Of a DNA stretch of 64,000 nt, positions 17,059-24,805 are shown piece by piece (position 1 is the stretch's first letter; each line of letters opens with the position of its first letter). The stretch is from Sphingobacterium micropteri (GTDB lineage Bacteria > Bacteroidota > Bacteroidia > Sphingobacteriales > Sphingobacteriaceae), in the NCBI RefSeq assembly GCF_014692515.1, contig NZ_JACOIK010000003.1:248001-312000 (forward strand). The letters run 5' to 3'. The notes under the pieces are model-generated. The model had not been told where the DNA came from. It saw only the letters and a list, made by a program, of their open reading frames with translations, and made no database searches. The position numbers were made by a program, and so were the translations under genes.

Positions 17059-18180
17059 TTAGTTTGTTTCGCCGGATGAATATTGAACGATAAGTTTTGC
17101 TGTTTTTTCTGAAGCTCCCGGTGAGCCGAGTTTTTCCGCCAATAGGTCATAGTTTTCTAACACACTTGTGCGGTGCTCTTTATTGGTGATGAGCTCACCT
17201 AGTTCATCGGCGATAGTACGCGTATCGCATTCTCCCTGAATAAACTCCCGAACGGATAAAAAGCCGTTGATTAGATTTACTAAAGAAATGAATTCTACCT
17301 TTACGAGGCGACGAGCTAAAAATACCGTCAGTTTATTGGCTTTATAAACGACGACCTGCGGTACTTTTAAAATACCTGTTTCCAGCGTAGCGGTACCACT
17401 GGTCACGACCGCGGCTTCTGCGTGTTTGAGCAGGTCGTAGGTTTGCTGGAAAACGACCTTTATAGGTAAATCACCGATATATTGCTGATAGTAATTCTCG
17501 TCAAAATTGGGAGCTCCTGCGATGACAAGCTGATGTGCGGGGAAAAGATAATACAAATCAACCATAACGGGCAAGAGTTTTTCAATTTCCATTCTTCGAC
17601 TGCCAGGCAACAGGGCAATAATAGGACGTTCATTAAGCCCGTTGTCTTGTTTGAAAGCAGCATTGAACTTGTACTGACTTATCGCATCCAGCAGGGGATT
17701 GCCAACGTAATCTACCGCATAATTATATTTTTTATAGAACTCCACCTCAAAAGGGAGGATGCAGAACATATGGTCAACGACCCTTTTGATCTTATGTACC
17801 CGACTTTGATTCCATGCCCAGATTTTTGGGGAGATATAATAACAGACACGGATACCGATTTTTTTTGCAAATTCCGCTATTTTAAGGTTAAATCCCGGGA
17901 AATCTATTAAGATTAAGGTGTCTGGATTTTCCTTGGTAATATCCTCTTTCACCAACTTCAGGTTTTTCCGGATTTTTCCCAGATTTTTGATCACCTCCAC
18001 AAACCCCATGAATGCCATTTCCGACGTATGTATCAAAGGCGTTTGTCCAGAAGCCTCACACATCTGATCTCCACCCACAATACGGAAGCTAGCTTCCGTG
18101 TCTTCTTTTTTTAAAGCTTTAATCAGATTAGCGCCGTGTAAATCTCCAGAGGTCTCTCCAGCAATGAGGTAATATTTCAT
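17059..18180 (-). CDS. lpxB: Lipid-A-disaccharide synthase
   Basis: LpxB joins UDP-2,3-diacylglucosamine to lipid X to make the disaccharide core of lipid A at the inner membrane. The ATG at 18178-18180 gives 373 residues starting MKYYLIAGETSGDLHGANLI, the standard LpxB opening. A start five codons upstream adds nothing conserved. The blocks FMGFVEVI, LILIDFPGFNLKIA, CYYISPKIWAWNQ and LLPGSRRMEIEKLLPVM, and the C-terminal VVYKANKLTVFLARR, are diagnostic. It shows that this organism makes a lipid A-based outer membrane. No other lpx gene is nearby. Confidence 0.95.
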   Translation of the reverse strand: MKYYLIAGETSGDLHGANLIKALKKEDTEASFRIVGGDQMCEASGQTPLIHTSEMAFMGFVEVIKNLGKIRKNLKLVKEDITKENPDTLILIDFPGFNLKIAEFAKKIGIRVCYYISPKIWAWNQSRVHKIKRVVDHMFCILPFEVEFYKKYNYAVDYVGNPLLDAISQYKFNAAFKQDNGLNERPIIALLPGSRRMEIEKLLPVMVDLYYLFPAHQLVIAGAPNFDENYYQQYIGDLPIKVVFQQTYDLLKHAEAAVVTSGTATLETGILKVPQVVVYKANKLTVFLARRLVKVEFISLVNLINGFLSVREFIQGECDTRTIADELGELITNKEHRTSVLENYDLLAEKLGSPGASEKTAKLIVQYSSGETN

Positions 18181-18237
18181 TTCAACTACATTCAATCTTA
18201 TAAAGATACAATATTCTGCGGGATACGGGTAATATCG

Positions 18238-19461
18238 CTATATCCCTAGCTCGATCTGAAAAATCCCACCCCAAGCGTTCTTACTATTATTGTTGCCAAA
18301 ATCTCCGTTTGCCACAGTGTAATTCGCATTAATTTGGAATTTCAGCCTGTGCGCTTTCACATATTTGGTTAATCCTAGTTCGATAACATCTAGCTGGTCC
18401 TCATAATTACGCAGTTGCTGATGCGGTTTTAGGTAAGTATATCTCGTCGCGACCTCATATCCTTTATTGATAAGATAGGATGCCTGTTGATTCACTCCCC
18501 ATCCTTTGTTTGCATAGGTTTGTTCTTCTTCGGGGCCATCGACCTGATTGAACTGATCGTCCACAATGTTGAACGGATTGTCCACGTCACGTCGCATATA
18601 TTCCGCCTGATAAGCAAATCCTTGATATTTGAAGATGGCATCAGCAAAAGAAGTCTTGAGCGTAAACGGATTTTTCACATACCTTCCAAGCTGTCCACCT
18701 TCTCTAGTCGTGCGGTCATTGTAACTATACCCCCCCCCAATGGAAAGTTTCGGTGTTTCCTCACGCTCGATATCCCCTTCAGAATAATCACCATCATTGG
18801 TGAAATCCCCAAAGGGTAAAAATTCAACACGGCCTGTATAGGCTAAACCATTATCTGTGCCCAACGCAGCACGTCCTTCACCTGTCGAGATGGCCGCTTT
18901 CGCATTTACAGGCATCTCACCGATTTTTTTACTTAGGTTAAAAGACATACCGAAATCACGATCTACCGTAAAGTTGCTATTGACTAACGATCGGTCGGCA
19001 AATTGCATTTGACTGGAGGAGTTAACCCGTTGGCGGTTACCGGGCAATTTATTCTGACCAAAAGAAATGTAAAAATCGTCGGTGAAATTGTAGAAGACCA
19101 CCGCGTCCCGTACGATATTCGGCACACCGCTATCATCAAAATCCTGATCACCGCGTGTAAACGCTAACTGTATAGAGTATGAAATCTTAGGAGTATAAAT
19201 ATAGCCGTCCATGCGTAAACGTAGTCTGCGGATTCGAGCATCGAACTTGTCGTTATCTTCGTTATCCAACACGTTGCTGAAACCGAGTCTATTCTGCATC
19301 CGAAATCTGAAATTGGTGTAGAACAAAGAGTCATTACTCATGTATTGTATCCCTTTGAAATTTAAGATGGTTGCCCGGTCGTCTCGTTCCTGTGCTTGGC
19401 TTTGGAGCGTGAGTAAAAGGCAACCTGCGGTCATTAACAATAGTCCAATTTTAATCTTCAT
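18238..19461 (-). CDS. Outer-membrane porin of the phosphate-selective OprO/OprP type
   Basis: The 407-residue protein has a signal peptide (residues 1-23, ending LQSQAQ). It shows alternating beta-strand patterns ending in an aromatic-rich strand (GIFQIELGI). The motifs FRFRMQNRLGFSNVL, FDARIRRLRLRMDGYIYTPK and SYSIQLAFTRGDQDFDD, then YISFGQNKLPGNRQRVNSS and FAYQAEYMRRDVDNP, are typical of the porin O/P family in Bacteroidota. These porins let small anions, often phosphate or polyphosphate, cross the outer membrane. No phosphate genes are adjacent, although ppk1 is elsewhere in the window. The substrate is inferred only from the family name. Confidence 0.85.
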   Translation of the reverse strand: MKIKIGLLLMTAGCLLLTLQSQAQERDDRATILNFKGIQYMSNDSLFYTNFRFRMQNRLGFSNVLDNEDNDKFDARIRRLRLRMDGYIYTPKISYSIQLAFTRGDQDFDDSGVPNIVRDAVVFYNFTDDFYISFGQNKLPGNRQRVNSSSQMQFADRSLVNSNFTVDRDFGMSFNLSKKIGEMPVNAKAAISTGEGRAALGTDNGLAYTGRVEFLPFGDFTNDGDYSEGDIEREETPKLSIGGGYSYNDRTTREGGQLGRYVKNPFTLKTSFADAIFKYQGFAYQAEYMRRDVDNPFNIVDDQFNQVDGPEEEQTYANKGWGVNQQASYLINKGYEVATRYTYLKPHQQLRNYEDQLDVIELGLTKYVKAHRLKFQINANYTVANGDFGNNNSKNAWGGIFQIELGI

Positions 19462-19592
19462 GCGTATGGTTATAAAAATGTATTTTTAATGCGTATAGCA
19501 AAATGCCAAAGATAATATTTCTTGGTTTTACTTTATGCTATACGCGGATACGAAATTTCATTTTAATTTTGGAAAGAAATGGGAAAATTGAT

Positions 19593-19738
19593 TCATACTT
19601 TTTTTCCTCAAAAAAAGTATACAAAAAAAATCGTCGCTGAAAAATTTTGATTGAGATGGATAGTGCAAGAATATTATTTTTACATATTTCAAAATTTTTG
19701 ATGCGACATCAGAGGAGAAGAAAGGGATCGTGCAAACC
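19593..19738. repeat. Structured intergenic repeat, half copy B
   Basis: This copy matches the left half of the repeat. It starts with hairpin H1, CATACTTTTTTT against AAAAAAAGTAT, where copy A has TTTCC/GGAAA. Stem 2 pairs 19633-19650 with 19689-19707; its base is GTCGC/GCGAC where copy A has CCGC/GCGG. Similarity fades after TGCAAAC near 19738, so stem 3 and hairpin H4 are absent. It occupies most of the 337-base gap between the porin and dinB genes, which point away from each other. Confidence 0.82.
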
Positions 19739-19798
19739 TATAAGCTGAGCCTGTGAATTTATCAACGATAATCATGGTTCAAACAAACGAAGAAAATT

Positions 19799-20881
19799 GT
19801 GAGCGAAAAGACTCGAAAAATAATCCACGTTGACATGGACGCATTTTATGCGTCGGTGGAGCAGCGCGATTTTCCGGAGTTACGAGATAAAGCACTTGCG
19901 GTAGGAGGTTCTCCGGATGGCCGCGGCGTGGTGGCTACGGCGAGTTACGAGGCGCGGAAGTTTGGCGTGCGCTCGGCGATGTCTTCCCGACAAGCGCTGC
20001 AGCGTTGCCCGCATCTGCTATTTACTCGACCTCGATTTGATGTATATCGGGAAGTTTGCAACCAGATACGGGCAATTTTTAAGCGATACACCGATTTGAT
20101 AGAACCGCTTTCGCTGGACGAAGCCTATCTCGATGTGACGGAAGACAAGCAGGGGATAGGGTCCGCAATTGAAATCGCTAAAGCCATTAAGACGGCAATC
20201 CGTGATGAGTTGGGACTAACTGCATCGGCAGGTGTGTCTGTTAATAAATTTATTGCAAAAATTGCTTCGGATTATCAAAAACAAGATGGATTAACCTTTA
20301 TCGGGCCTTCCAAAATTATTTCTTTTTTAGAACAGCTTCCTATTGATAAGTTTTTTGGCGTAGGCAAGGTGACCGCTGAAAAAATGAAAAGTATGGGCAT
20401 ACATACGGGAAGAGAGCTGAAGCAATTTACCGAGGATGAATTGATCCGCAGATTCGGGAAATCTGGTAAATTTTTCTATCACATGGTACGCGGAGAGGAT
20501 AGCCGACCTGTAAAACCTAATCGGATCGTCAAATCTATTGGTATAGAGGATACGTTTGAAACGGACCTTAAAGAGGAACAGGAAATGCTGAAGGAATTGA
20601 ACGTGTTGTGCGAAAAATTGGAAAAAAGATTAGAGGGTAAGGCAAAACAAGGACGTACCGTGACCTTGAAAATAAAATTTGCAGATTTTACGCAGATAAC
20701 GAGAAGCAAAACAAGTATGTTTTACTTGAATACCGCGGAAGATATTTTCCGACAGGTTATAGAACTTTTCAGCAAAGCAGACATGGAGAATAAAAAGGTG
20801 CGGCTTTTGGGGGTAACGATCTCTAATTTTTATGATGCTGATCTGGAAAAATTAAATAATCCGCAATTGCGATTGTTTTAG
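19799..20881 (+). CDS. dinB: DNA polymerase IV (Y-family translesion polymerase)
   Basis: DinB copies damaged DNA with low fidelity. The 360-residue protein starts at a GTG (19799-19801); the nearest upstream ATG is out of frame. The palm motif IHVDMDAFYASVEQRD, the catalytic PLSLDEAYLDVT and GVSVNKFIAKIASDYQK with QDGLT are the Y-family blocks. The helix-hairpin-helix region GVGKVTAEKMKSMGI and the little-finger domain follow. The C-terminus ends NPQLRLF, which matches the QLxLF sliding-clamp binding motif. No SOS box was recognised. Repeat copy B lies directly upstream and may contain or disturb its promoter. Confidence 0.95.
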   Translation: MSEKTRKIIHVDMDAFYASVEQRDFPELRDKALAVGGSPDGRGVVATASYEARKFGVRSAMSSRQALQRCPHLLFTRPRFDVYREVCNQIRAIFKRYTDLIEPLSLDEAYLDVTEDKQGIGSAIEIAKAIKTAIRDELGLTASAGVSVNKFIAKIASDYQKQDGLTFIGPSKIISFLEQLPIDKFFGVGKVTAEKMKSMGIHTGRELKQFTEDELIRRFGKSGKFFYHMVRGEDSRPVKPNRIVKSIGIEDTFETDLKEEQEMLKELNVLCEKLEKRLEGKAKQGRTVTLKIKFADFTQITRSKTSMFYLNTAEDIFRQVIELFSKADMENKKVRLLGVTISNFYDADLEKLNNPQLRLF

Positions 20882-21022
20882 CGTAAAACGGACTGTTGTA
20901 TCTATGTAGTAGATGTCGCGCGTATGTATGGCGTATCTATATTCCTGTTAATATAAAAGAAACCAAGGATATTTGTGAAATATAATACCAATTACTTGGT
21001 ATAATTTTCATAGGTAGATTGT

Positions 21023-21053
21023 ATCCGGTATTACCTCCCCGGTAATGCCGGAT
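21023..21053 (+). terminator. Hairpin terminator candidate after dinB
   Basis: ATCCGGTATTACC pairs with GGTAATGCCGGAT (13 bases, one G-U) around a short loop and is followed by CTTTATTAT. It lies 142 bases after dinB and 32 bases before the small HTH gene. A second palindrome, ATACCA...TTGGTAT (20985-21002), sits just upstream. Confidence 0.55.
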
Positions 21054-21084
21054 CTTTATTATACGAAAAGCATTCCATATAGAC

Positions 21085-21300
21085 ATGAACAGATTAGACA
21101 CAAAGACAAAAGGTTCTTACGTTCGCTATACAGCGAAAACACAAGAAAGTGTTATCAATGCTCTTCTGTCTGGTGAGTTGCTATTGGAAGAGGCGATGGC
21201 GAAATATGGAATTCTTTCGAAAAAAACGGTGATACGCTGGCTAAAGAAACATCAGCTTGAAGAAGGAAATTGTCAAACTTCGCCGTATACTTCATCATAG
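21085..21300 (+). CDS. Orphan transposase-type helix-turn-helix protein
   Basis: The 71-residue protein has the layout of an insertion-sequence OrfA DNA-binding domain. A basic start YVRYTAKTQESVINALLSGE is followed by LLLEEAMAKYGI and the recognition helix SKKTVIRWLKKH. This resembles the IS3-family OrfA pattern, in which a Ser/Lys turn precedes a Trp-containing helix. No OrfB integrase or terminal inverted repeats were found nearby. It may be a remnant of an IS or a small domesticated regulator. Palindromes upstream (20985-21002 and 21023-21053) could be its own control sites. Confidence 0.55.
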   Translation: MNRLDTKTKGSYVRYTAKTQESVINALLSGELLLEEAMAKYGILSKKTVIRWLKKHQLEEGNCQTSPYTSS

Positions 21301-21559
21301 AACTCCATTTAATTCCTCTATTGGGTGTGAGATAGACTTTTTACTTCGCTCCACCAAGACTACCTAAATGTCTATCTGTCGATCGGAAACCTAATAGGAG
21401 TGGAATCTTATCTAAAATGTCACATTTTAACTACAGGTTGTTTTCCTTGAAAGAATATCTATAGGCATCTAGGAGATATTCCTTAAATTCGCTCAATAGA
21501 CCATTTCCGGCAGTGGTTCGTGTGAAGTAACAATGAAAAACTAGTCTTTAAAATACATT
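21301..21559. other. Non-coding stretch with inverted repeats before the LuxR-like gene
   Basis: I found no gene in these 259 bases. AGATAGAC near 21330 is matched by GTCTATCT about 40 bases later, and a second weaker pairing (GAATATCT...GGAGATATTC) lies near 21452-21480. These may be regulatory or parts of an untranslated leader; nothing recognisable was identified. Confidence 0.35.
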
Positions 21560-22513
21560 ATGAATGAACATCTACTTAAACAGTTTTGGCATGTTGTTTC
21601 TAATAGGCATATTGAAGAAGGTATGGATAAATTGCGGATTGTTAGCTTACGACTTATAAACCAATATGCTTTGTTGATATCCTTAATTTTTATTATTGAC
21701 GCTATTAGAAACTTATCATTTGGACGGCCTATTAATTTCGTTGTTTTGTTTACTGTAGGGTGTTTATTGTTTCTATTGTCATGGTTTACGAAACTGCATT
21801 TGAATGTTAAAATGGCTACCTCTGCTTTGATAATGGTTACATTGGTCGTATTTTATTTTTGTTCTACAGCGGGTTTCCATAATGGCATTGCACCCTATTA
21901 TTTTTCAATTTTATTTGCCGCATTGTTTATCTTTAACGAAAGACATAGACACTACAATATATTTGTTTTTCTATGGATTTTTGTATTGTTCTATGTCGTG
22001 CATTTGTTTGATTTAGAGATGTTCAGTAGTTTATGGAGGAGCCAAGTGTGTTTTCACGAAAATCCACAGGCTACTCTTATGCAATCAGTTTTGCTATTAG
22101 TCGTTAATGGTTATTTTATTATGTTGAAAAACACGGAATTGCAGAAATTATATCGTCAAGTTCTACATGCAGATATCCAACCATTTCAGTTGAATGTTAA
22201 ATCGAAGAGTGCTACAATATCCTTGTCTGTTGAGGATATTGTGAAACTAGCTCAAACAGATGACCCAGCATTCATCGTAGCGTTTCAACAAGTTTTTCCT
22301 GACTTTTATGCAAATTTATATAGGCAAAATACAGGGATGACACAAGAAGAGTTTAAATTTTGTGCGCTTTTAAAACTGGGATTTACCACTAAAGAAATTG
22401 CCAATTATAACCATTTGGCGATACGTACGGTCCAAACCAAGAAGAGCCGATTACGCAAATCGTTTAATATACCTCGGAAAGAAGATCTTTATATGTGGAT
22501 AGCACAATTTTGA
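21560..22513 (+). CDS. Membrane protein with C-terminal LuxR-type helix-turn-helix
   Basis: The 317-residue protein has about six hydrophobic segments between residues 28 and 195 (for example YALLISLIFIIDAI, FVVLFTVGCLLFLLSWF and ATLMQSVLLLVVNGYFIML). A linker and a C-terminal DNA-binding domain follow. The HTH reads TQEEFKFCALLKLGFTTKEI, then ANYNHLAIRTVQTKKSRLRKS, with the LuxR/GerE pattern of a turn followed by a TVQTxKxRLRK recognition helix. It is probably a membrane-bound sensor-regulator. No known sensory domain was recognised in the membrane part. It converges on a second regulator gene with only 4 bases between the stop codons. Confidence 0.78.
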   Translation: MNEHLLKQFWHVVSNRHIEEGMDKLRIVSLRLINQYALLISLIFIIDAIRNLSFGRPINFVVLFTVGCLLFLLSWFTKLHLNVKMATSALIMVTLVVFYFCSTAGFHNGIAPYYFSILFAALFIFNERHRHYNIFVFLWIFVLFYVVHLFDLEMFSSLWRSQVCFHENPQATLMQSVLLLVVNGYFIMLKNTELQKLYRQVLHADIQPFQLNVKSKSATISLSVEDIVKLAQTDDPAFIVAFQQVFPDFYANLYRQNTGMTQEEFKFCALLKLGFTTKEIANYNHLAIRTVQTKKSRLRKSFNIPRKEDLYMWIAQF

Positions 22514-22517
22514 ACCA

Positions 22518-24086
22518 TCATTCGTTCGCCAGAGACTTAATGAATTCTGATGGAGATACGGTAGTGACCTTTTTAAAGTTTAGGGCAAATTTACTTTGTG
22601 AAGAAAAACCTGCTTCACGTGCGAGGGCAGCTACTTTTAACCTACGGTAATAGGAATTATTCCTTAGTTTTTCAATAATGTAGTTAATCCGGAGCTCGTT
22701 GATATAGTTGAAGAAATCTTTTTTCTTATGCGAATTGATGACAACGGAAAGGTATTTTGCATTAGTGTCACAATAGGTCGCCAGATAGGATAGTGACACA
22801 TCTCTTTTAATATAGAGTTGTTTGTTTTCAAATTCTTCCAATCGGTTCAAAATCTTGTTTAGCGTTTGCTCCAACATGAGTGGCGATGAACAGGATTCGC
22901 TTTCCGGATCCTTATCGGAAGAGGAGAGGTTGCGTTCGTTCGGTATAGCTTGCGTATTATCTTTATTTATTACATCGTCGGTTTTCGCTTGTTGTATGTG
23001 CGGCGAACTTAACTTTTGATTTGATGGAGACAAAAAAAAGTAGCGCGTCATGGGGAGTACAATCAGAATGCCTATGAAGATAAAAATTAATTTATCTTTT
23101 GATTTTTGAAACATATCATCTTTTTCACGTCCTAATGTGGTGTAGGAACTATTCAGAAAATCGGCTGATTGTCTGTAAATGGTCGTGATAATAGAATCTT
23201 GTGCTTTCTTGATGGCTCGTATTTTACTTATATCGTTGATGCTGCTGTAATAGCGATACGCTGTTTCGTTCACCTCCTTTTTCAAATGTAGATAGTGTGA
23301 AAGATCGGCTATACCTTGCGCCATATTTAAATGTTTCGCTGCTTTCGAAAGATCGTTTCGGTTAAGGTAGATATTGGCGAAACCGTTATGAATTAATGCT
23401 GTAATGTGGTTTTTCGGAATGTTCGTGGTCAAATTCAGTGCTATTTCATAATGCTTTAATGCATTTTCTTCATCACCCAGAAGATAATTGACGAGCCCTA
23501 ATAACTGCTCGTTTTCCATGATTGCAAAAAACTGAATTTGTTTTGTGTCTTCAAGATATTTTTTAGATCGTTGTATATAGGTTATAGCTTCTTTATACTG
23601 TTTCTGCTCCATTTTATAATAGGCTTTTTCTTGCATAATCAATCCCTTGGCTGCATTTGCCAACTGTGGGTCTGATATCTTTTCAGCGATGTTCATTGCC
23701 TTCTCTATGTATTCTCTGGCTGGTGTCAATAGTTGTGCTATTCTGTATTGCGTCGCTAAAAACGCGTAAATACGTGTTTTCCAATCTAGGTGATTAGTGC
23801 TCTTGATGATATTCTCTGCTTTGAGACCGTATTCGATTGCCTTTGTAGTTTCCCCAACTTGTTGGTACAAGGAAGCTGTCAACATCAAACTCTGCGCTTC
23901 GAGTAGCGGTGTTTTGGATATTGTATATAAAGAATCTGCAATATGTAATGCCGTGGGAAAATCTGTTTGGGAAGTTTCTAGGTATGTTTTCGTGTATAAT
24001 GCATTATAGGTTTCTATATCCTGGCCACGCGAAATCATGATAAGTATAAATGAGCAAAAAATATAAAGATAGATTTTTTTAATCAT
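22518..24086 (-). CDS. TPR sensor with transmembrane helix and AraC-type DNA-binding domain
   Basis: The protein is 522 residues from the ATG at 24084-24086; a GTG five codons upstream is possible. The order is signal peptide (IYLYIFCSFILIMISRG), tetratricopeptide-like helices (about 25-300, for example ALHIADSLYTISKTPLLEAQ and KHLNMAQGIADL), a transmembrane helix (LIFIFIGILIVLPMTRYFF), a Ser-rich linker, and an AraC-type HTH (LSYLATYCDTNAKYLSVVIN, then VAALAREAGFSSQSKFALNF and FKKVTTVSPSEF). Bacteroidota use this layout to sense a periplasmic signal through the TPR part and regulate DNA from the membrane. Candidate targets are the fimbrillin-like and OmpA genes transcribed away from it. Confidence 0.85.
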   Translation of the reverse strand: MIKKIYLYIFCSFILIMISRGQDIETYNALYTKTYLETSQTDFPTALHIADSLYTISKTPLLEAQSLMLTASLYQQVGETTKAIEYGLKAENIIKSTNHLDWKTRIYAFLATQYRIAQLLTPAREYIEKAMNIAEKISDPQLANAAKGLIMQEKAYYKMEQKQYKEAITYIQRSKKYLEDTKQIQFFAIMENEQLLGLVNYLLGDEENALKHYEIALNLTTNIPKNHITALIHNGFANIYLNRNDLSKAAKHLNMAQGIADLSHYLHLKKEVNETAYRYYSSINDISKIRAIKKAQDSIITTIYRQSADFLNSSYTTLGREKDDMFQKSKDKLIFIFIGILIVLPMTRYFFLSPSNQKLSSPHIQQAKTDDVINKDNTQAIPNERNLSSSDKDPESESCSSPLMLEQTLNKILNRLEEFENKQLYIKRDVSLSYLATYCDTNAKYLSVVINSHKKKDFFNYINELRINYIIEKLRNNSYYRRLKVAALAREAGFSSQSKFALNFKKVTTVSPSEFIKSLANE

Positions 24087-24519
24087 GATATTTTTTTTCA
24101 CAGCTTTTTGTTTGCCGAGATTGATGTATGGTATGGGGAACTATAGTGTAAAACAAAATTACTTTTCCAAAAGTGCGATCATTCCTTTTGATTTACGAGA
24201 AAATGAATACGTCACAGGTGCTTTATAATATACTACATAGGTGTTGATAAAGGTAATTAAATCTATATAAAGTGCGTTATTGTATTTTTGATTGTATACG
24301 CTATTTTTTGGGTCTATTGTGTTGTTTTTTAGTTGATTATGTGTGTTTTTGATATTGTCCATTTTAGGTAAAATGTATAATTACTTCATCCTTATTTTCG
24401 CTGTTCTGGTTGTACAATATCTTTTTTGCCCCTGTTAGTTGCACTAACTTTGTCGAACTAATAATCGATAAACAGAGAATTATCAATTACTACTAGTCAA
24501 ATTTAAATTAACAAAACAA
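24087..24519. other. AT-rich divergent intergenic region
   Basis: These 433 bases separate the TPR/AraC regulator from the surface-protein genes. It holds a good rightward promoter (24425-24452) and about 70 bases of leader before the small gene at 24520. A 67-codon leftward frame (24159-24362) exists but has low-complexity Asn/Tyr/Lys content and was not called a gene. Confidence 0.5.
24425..24452 (+). promoter_or_regulatory. Bacteroidota-type promoter for the small acidic and fimbrillin-like genes
   Basis: A TTTG (24425-24428, in TTTTTTG) is followed 16 bases later by TAACTTTG (24445-24452), an exact TAnnTTTG -7 box. Transcription would start near 24459, leaving a leader of about 60 bases before the ATG at 24520. 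Confidence 0.55.
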
Positions 24520-24759
24520 ATGGAAGAGCAAAACAGTATGCTGTCGCTTGAAACGGGAGAAGCGTGGAACGGCGGTGAACCGGGGAAATCCGAGAAACTC
24601 ACGTATATCGTACCTAAAGTAGGATTGACTTTCGTGGAATTGGAAAATAACATTGCAGCGGGATCCATAACCGTCAATGAGAATAACAATGTAGTAGAAG
24701 AGAGCTGGATGGTAGAAGAAGATGATCGACGTGAGATCGACCTAGATTTCTTTAATTAA
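24520..24759 (+). CDS. Small acidic protein with IAAGS motif, next to a fimbrillin-like gene
   Basis: The 79-residue protein has no signal peptide or membrane segment. A glycine-rich start (TGEAWNGGEPGKS) is followed by VPKVGLTFVELENNIAAGSI and an acidic tail (VVEESWMVEEDDRREIDLDF). I recall short Sphingobacteriaceae proteins with the same pattern, a VELExxIAAGS core and an acidic end with Trp, beside fimbrillin genes. I cannot check this here. It is the first gene after a good promoter and lies 46 bases before the lipoprotein gene, so they are probably co-transcribed. The function is unknown; a chaperone, an assembly factor or a regulatory peptide are all possible. Confidence 0.7.
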   Translation: MEEQNSMLSLETGEAWNGGEPGKSEKLTYIVPKVGLTFVELENNIAAGSITVNENNNVVEESWMVEEDDRREIDLDFFN

Positions 24760-24805
24760 TTCCCTTATCTATTTACAAAACTTTTTAAAGGCCAAACTGA
24801 AAAAA

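Noticed and set aside
24159..24362. 67-codon leftward frame upstream of the TPR/AraC gene
   Set aside because: The product is low in complexity (Asn, Tyr, Lys), has no recognisable domain, and sits in the AT-rich intergenic region with no promoter pointing to it.
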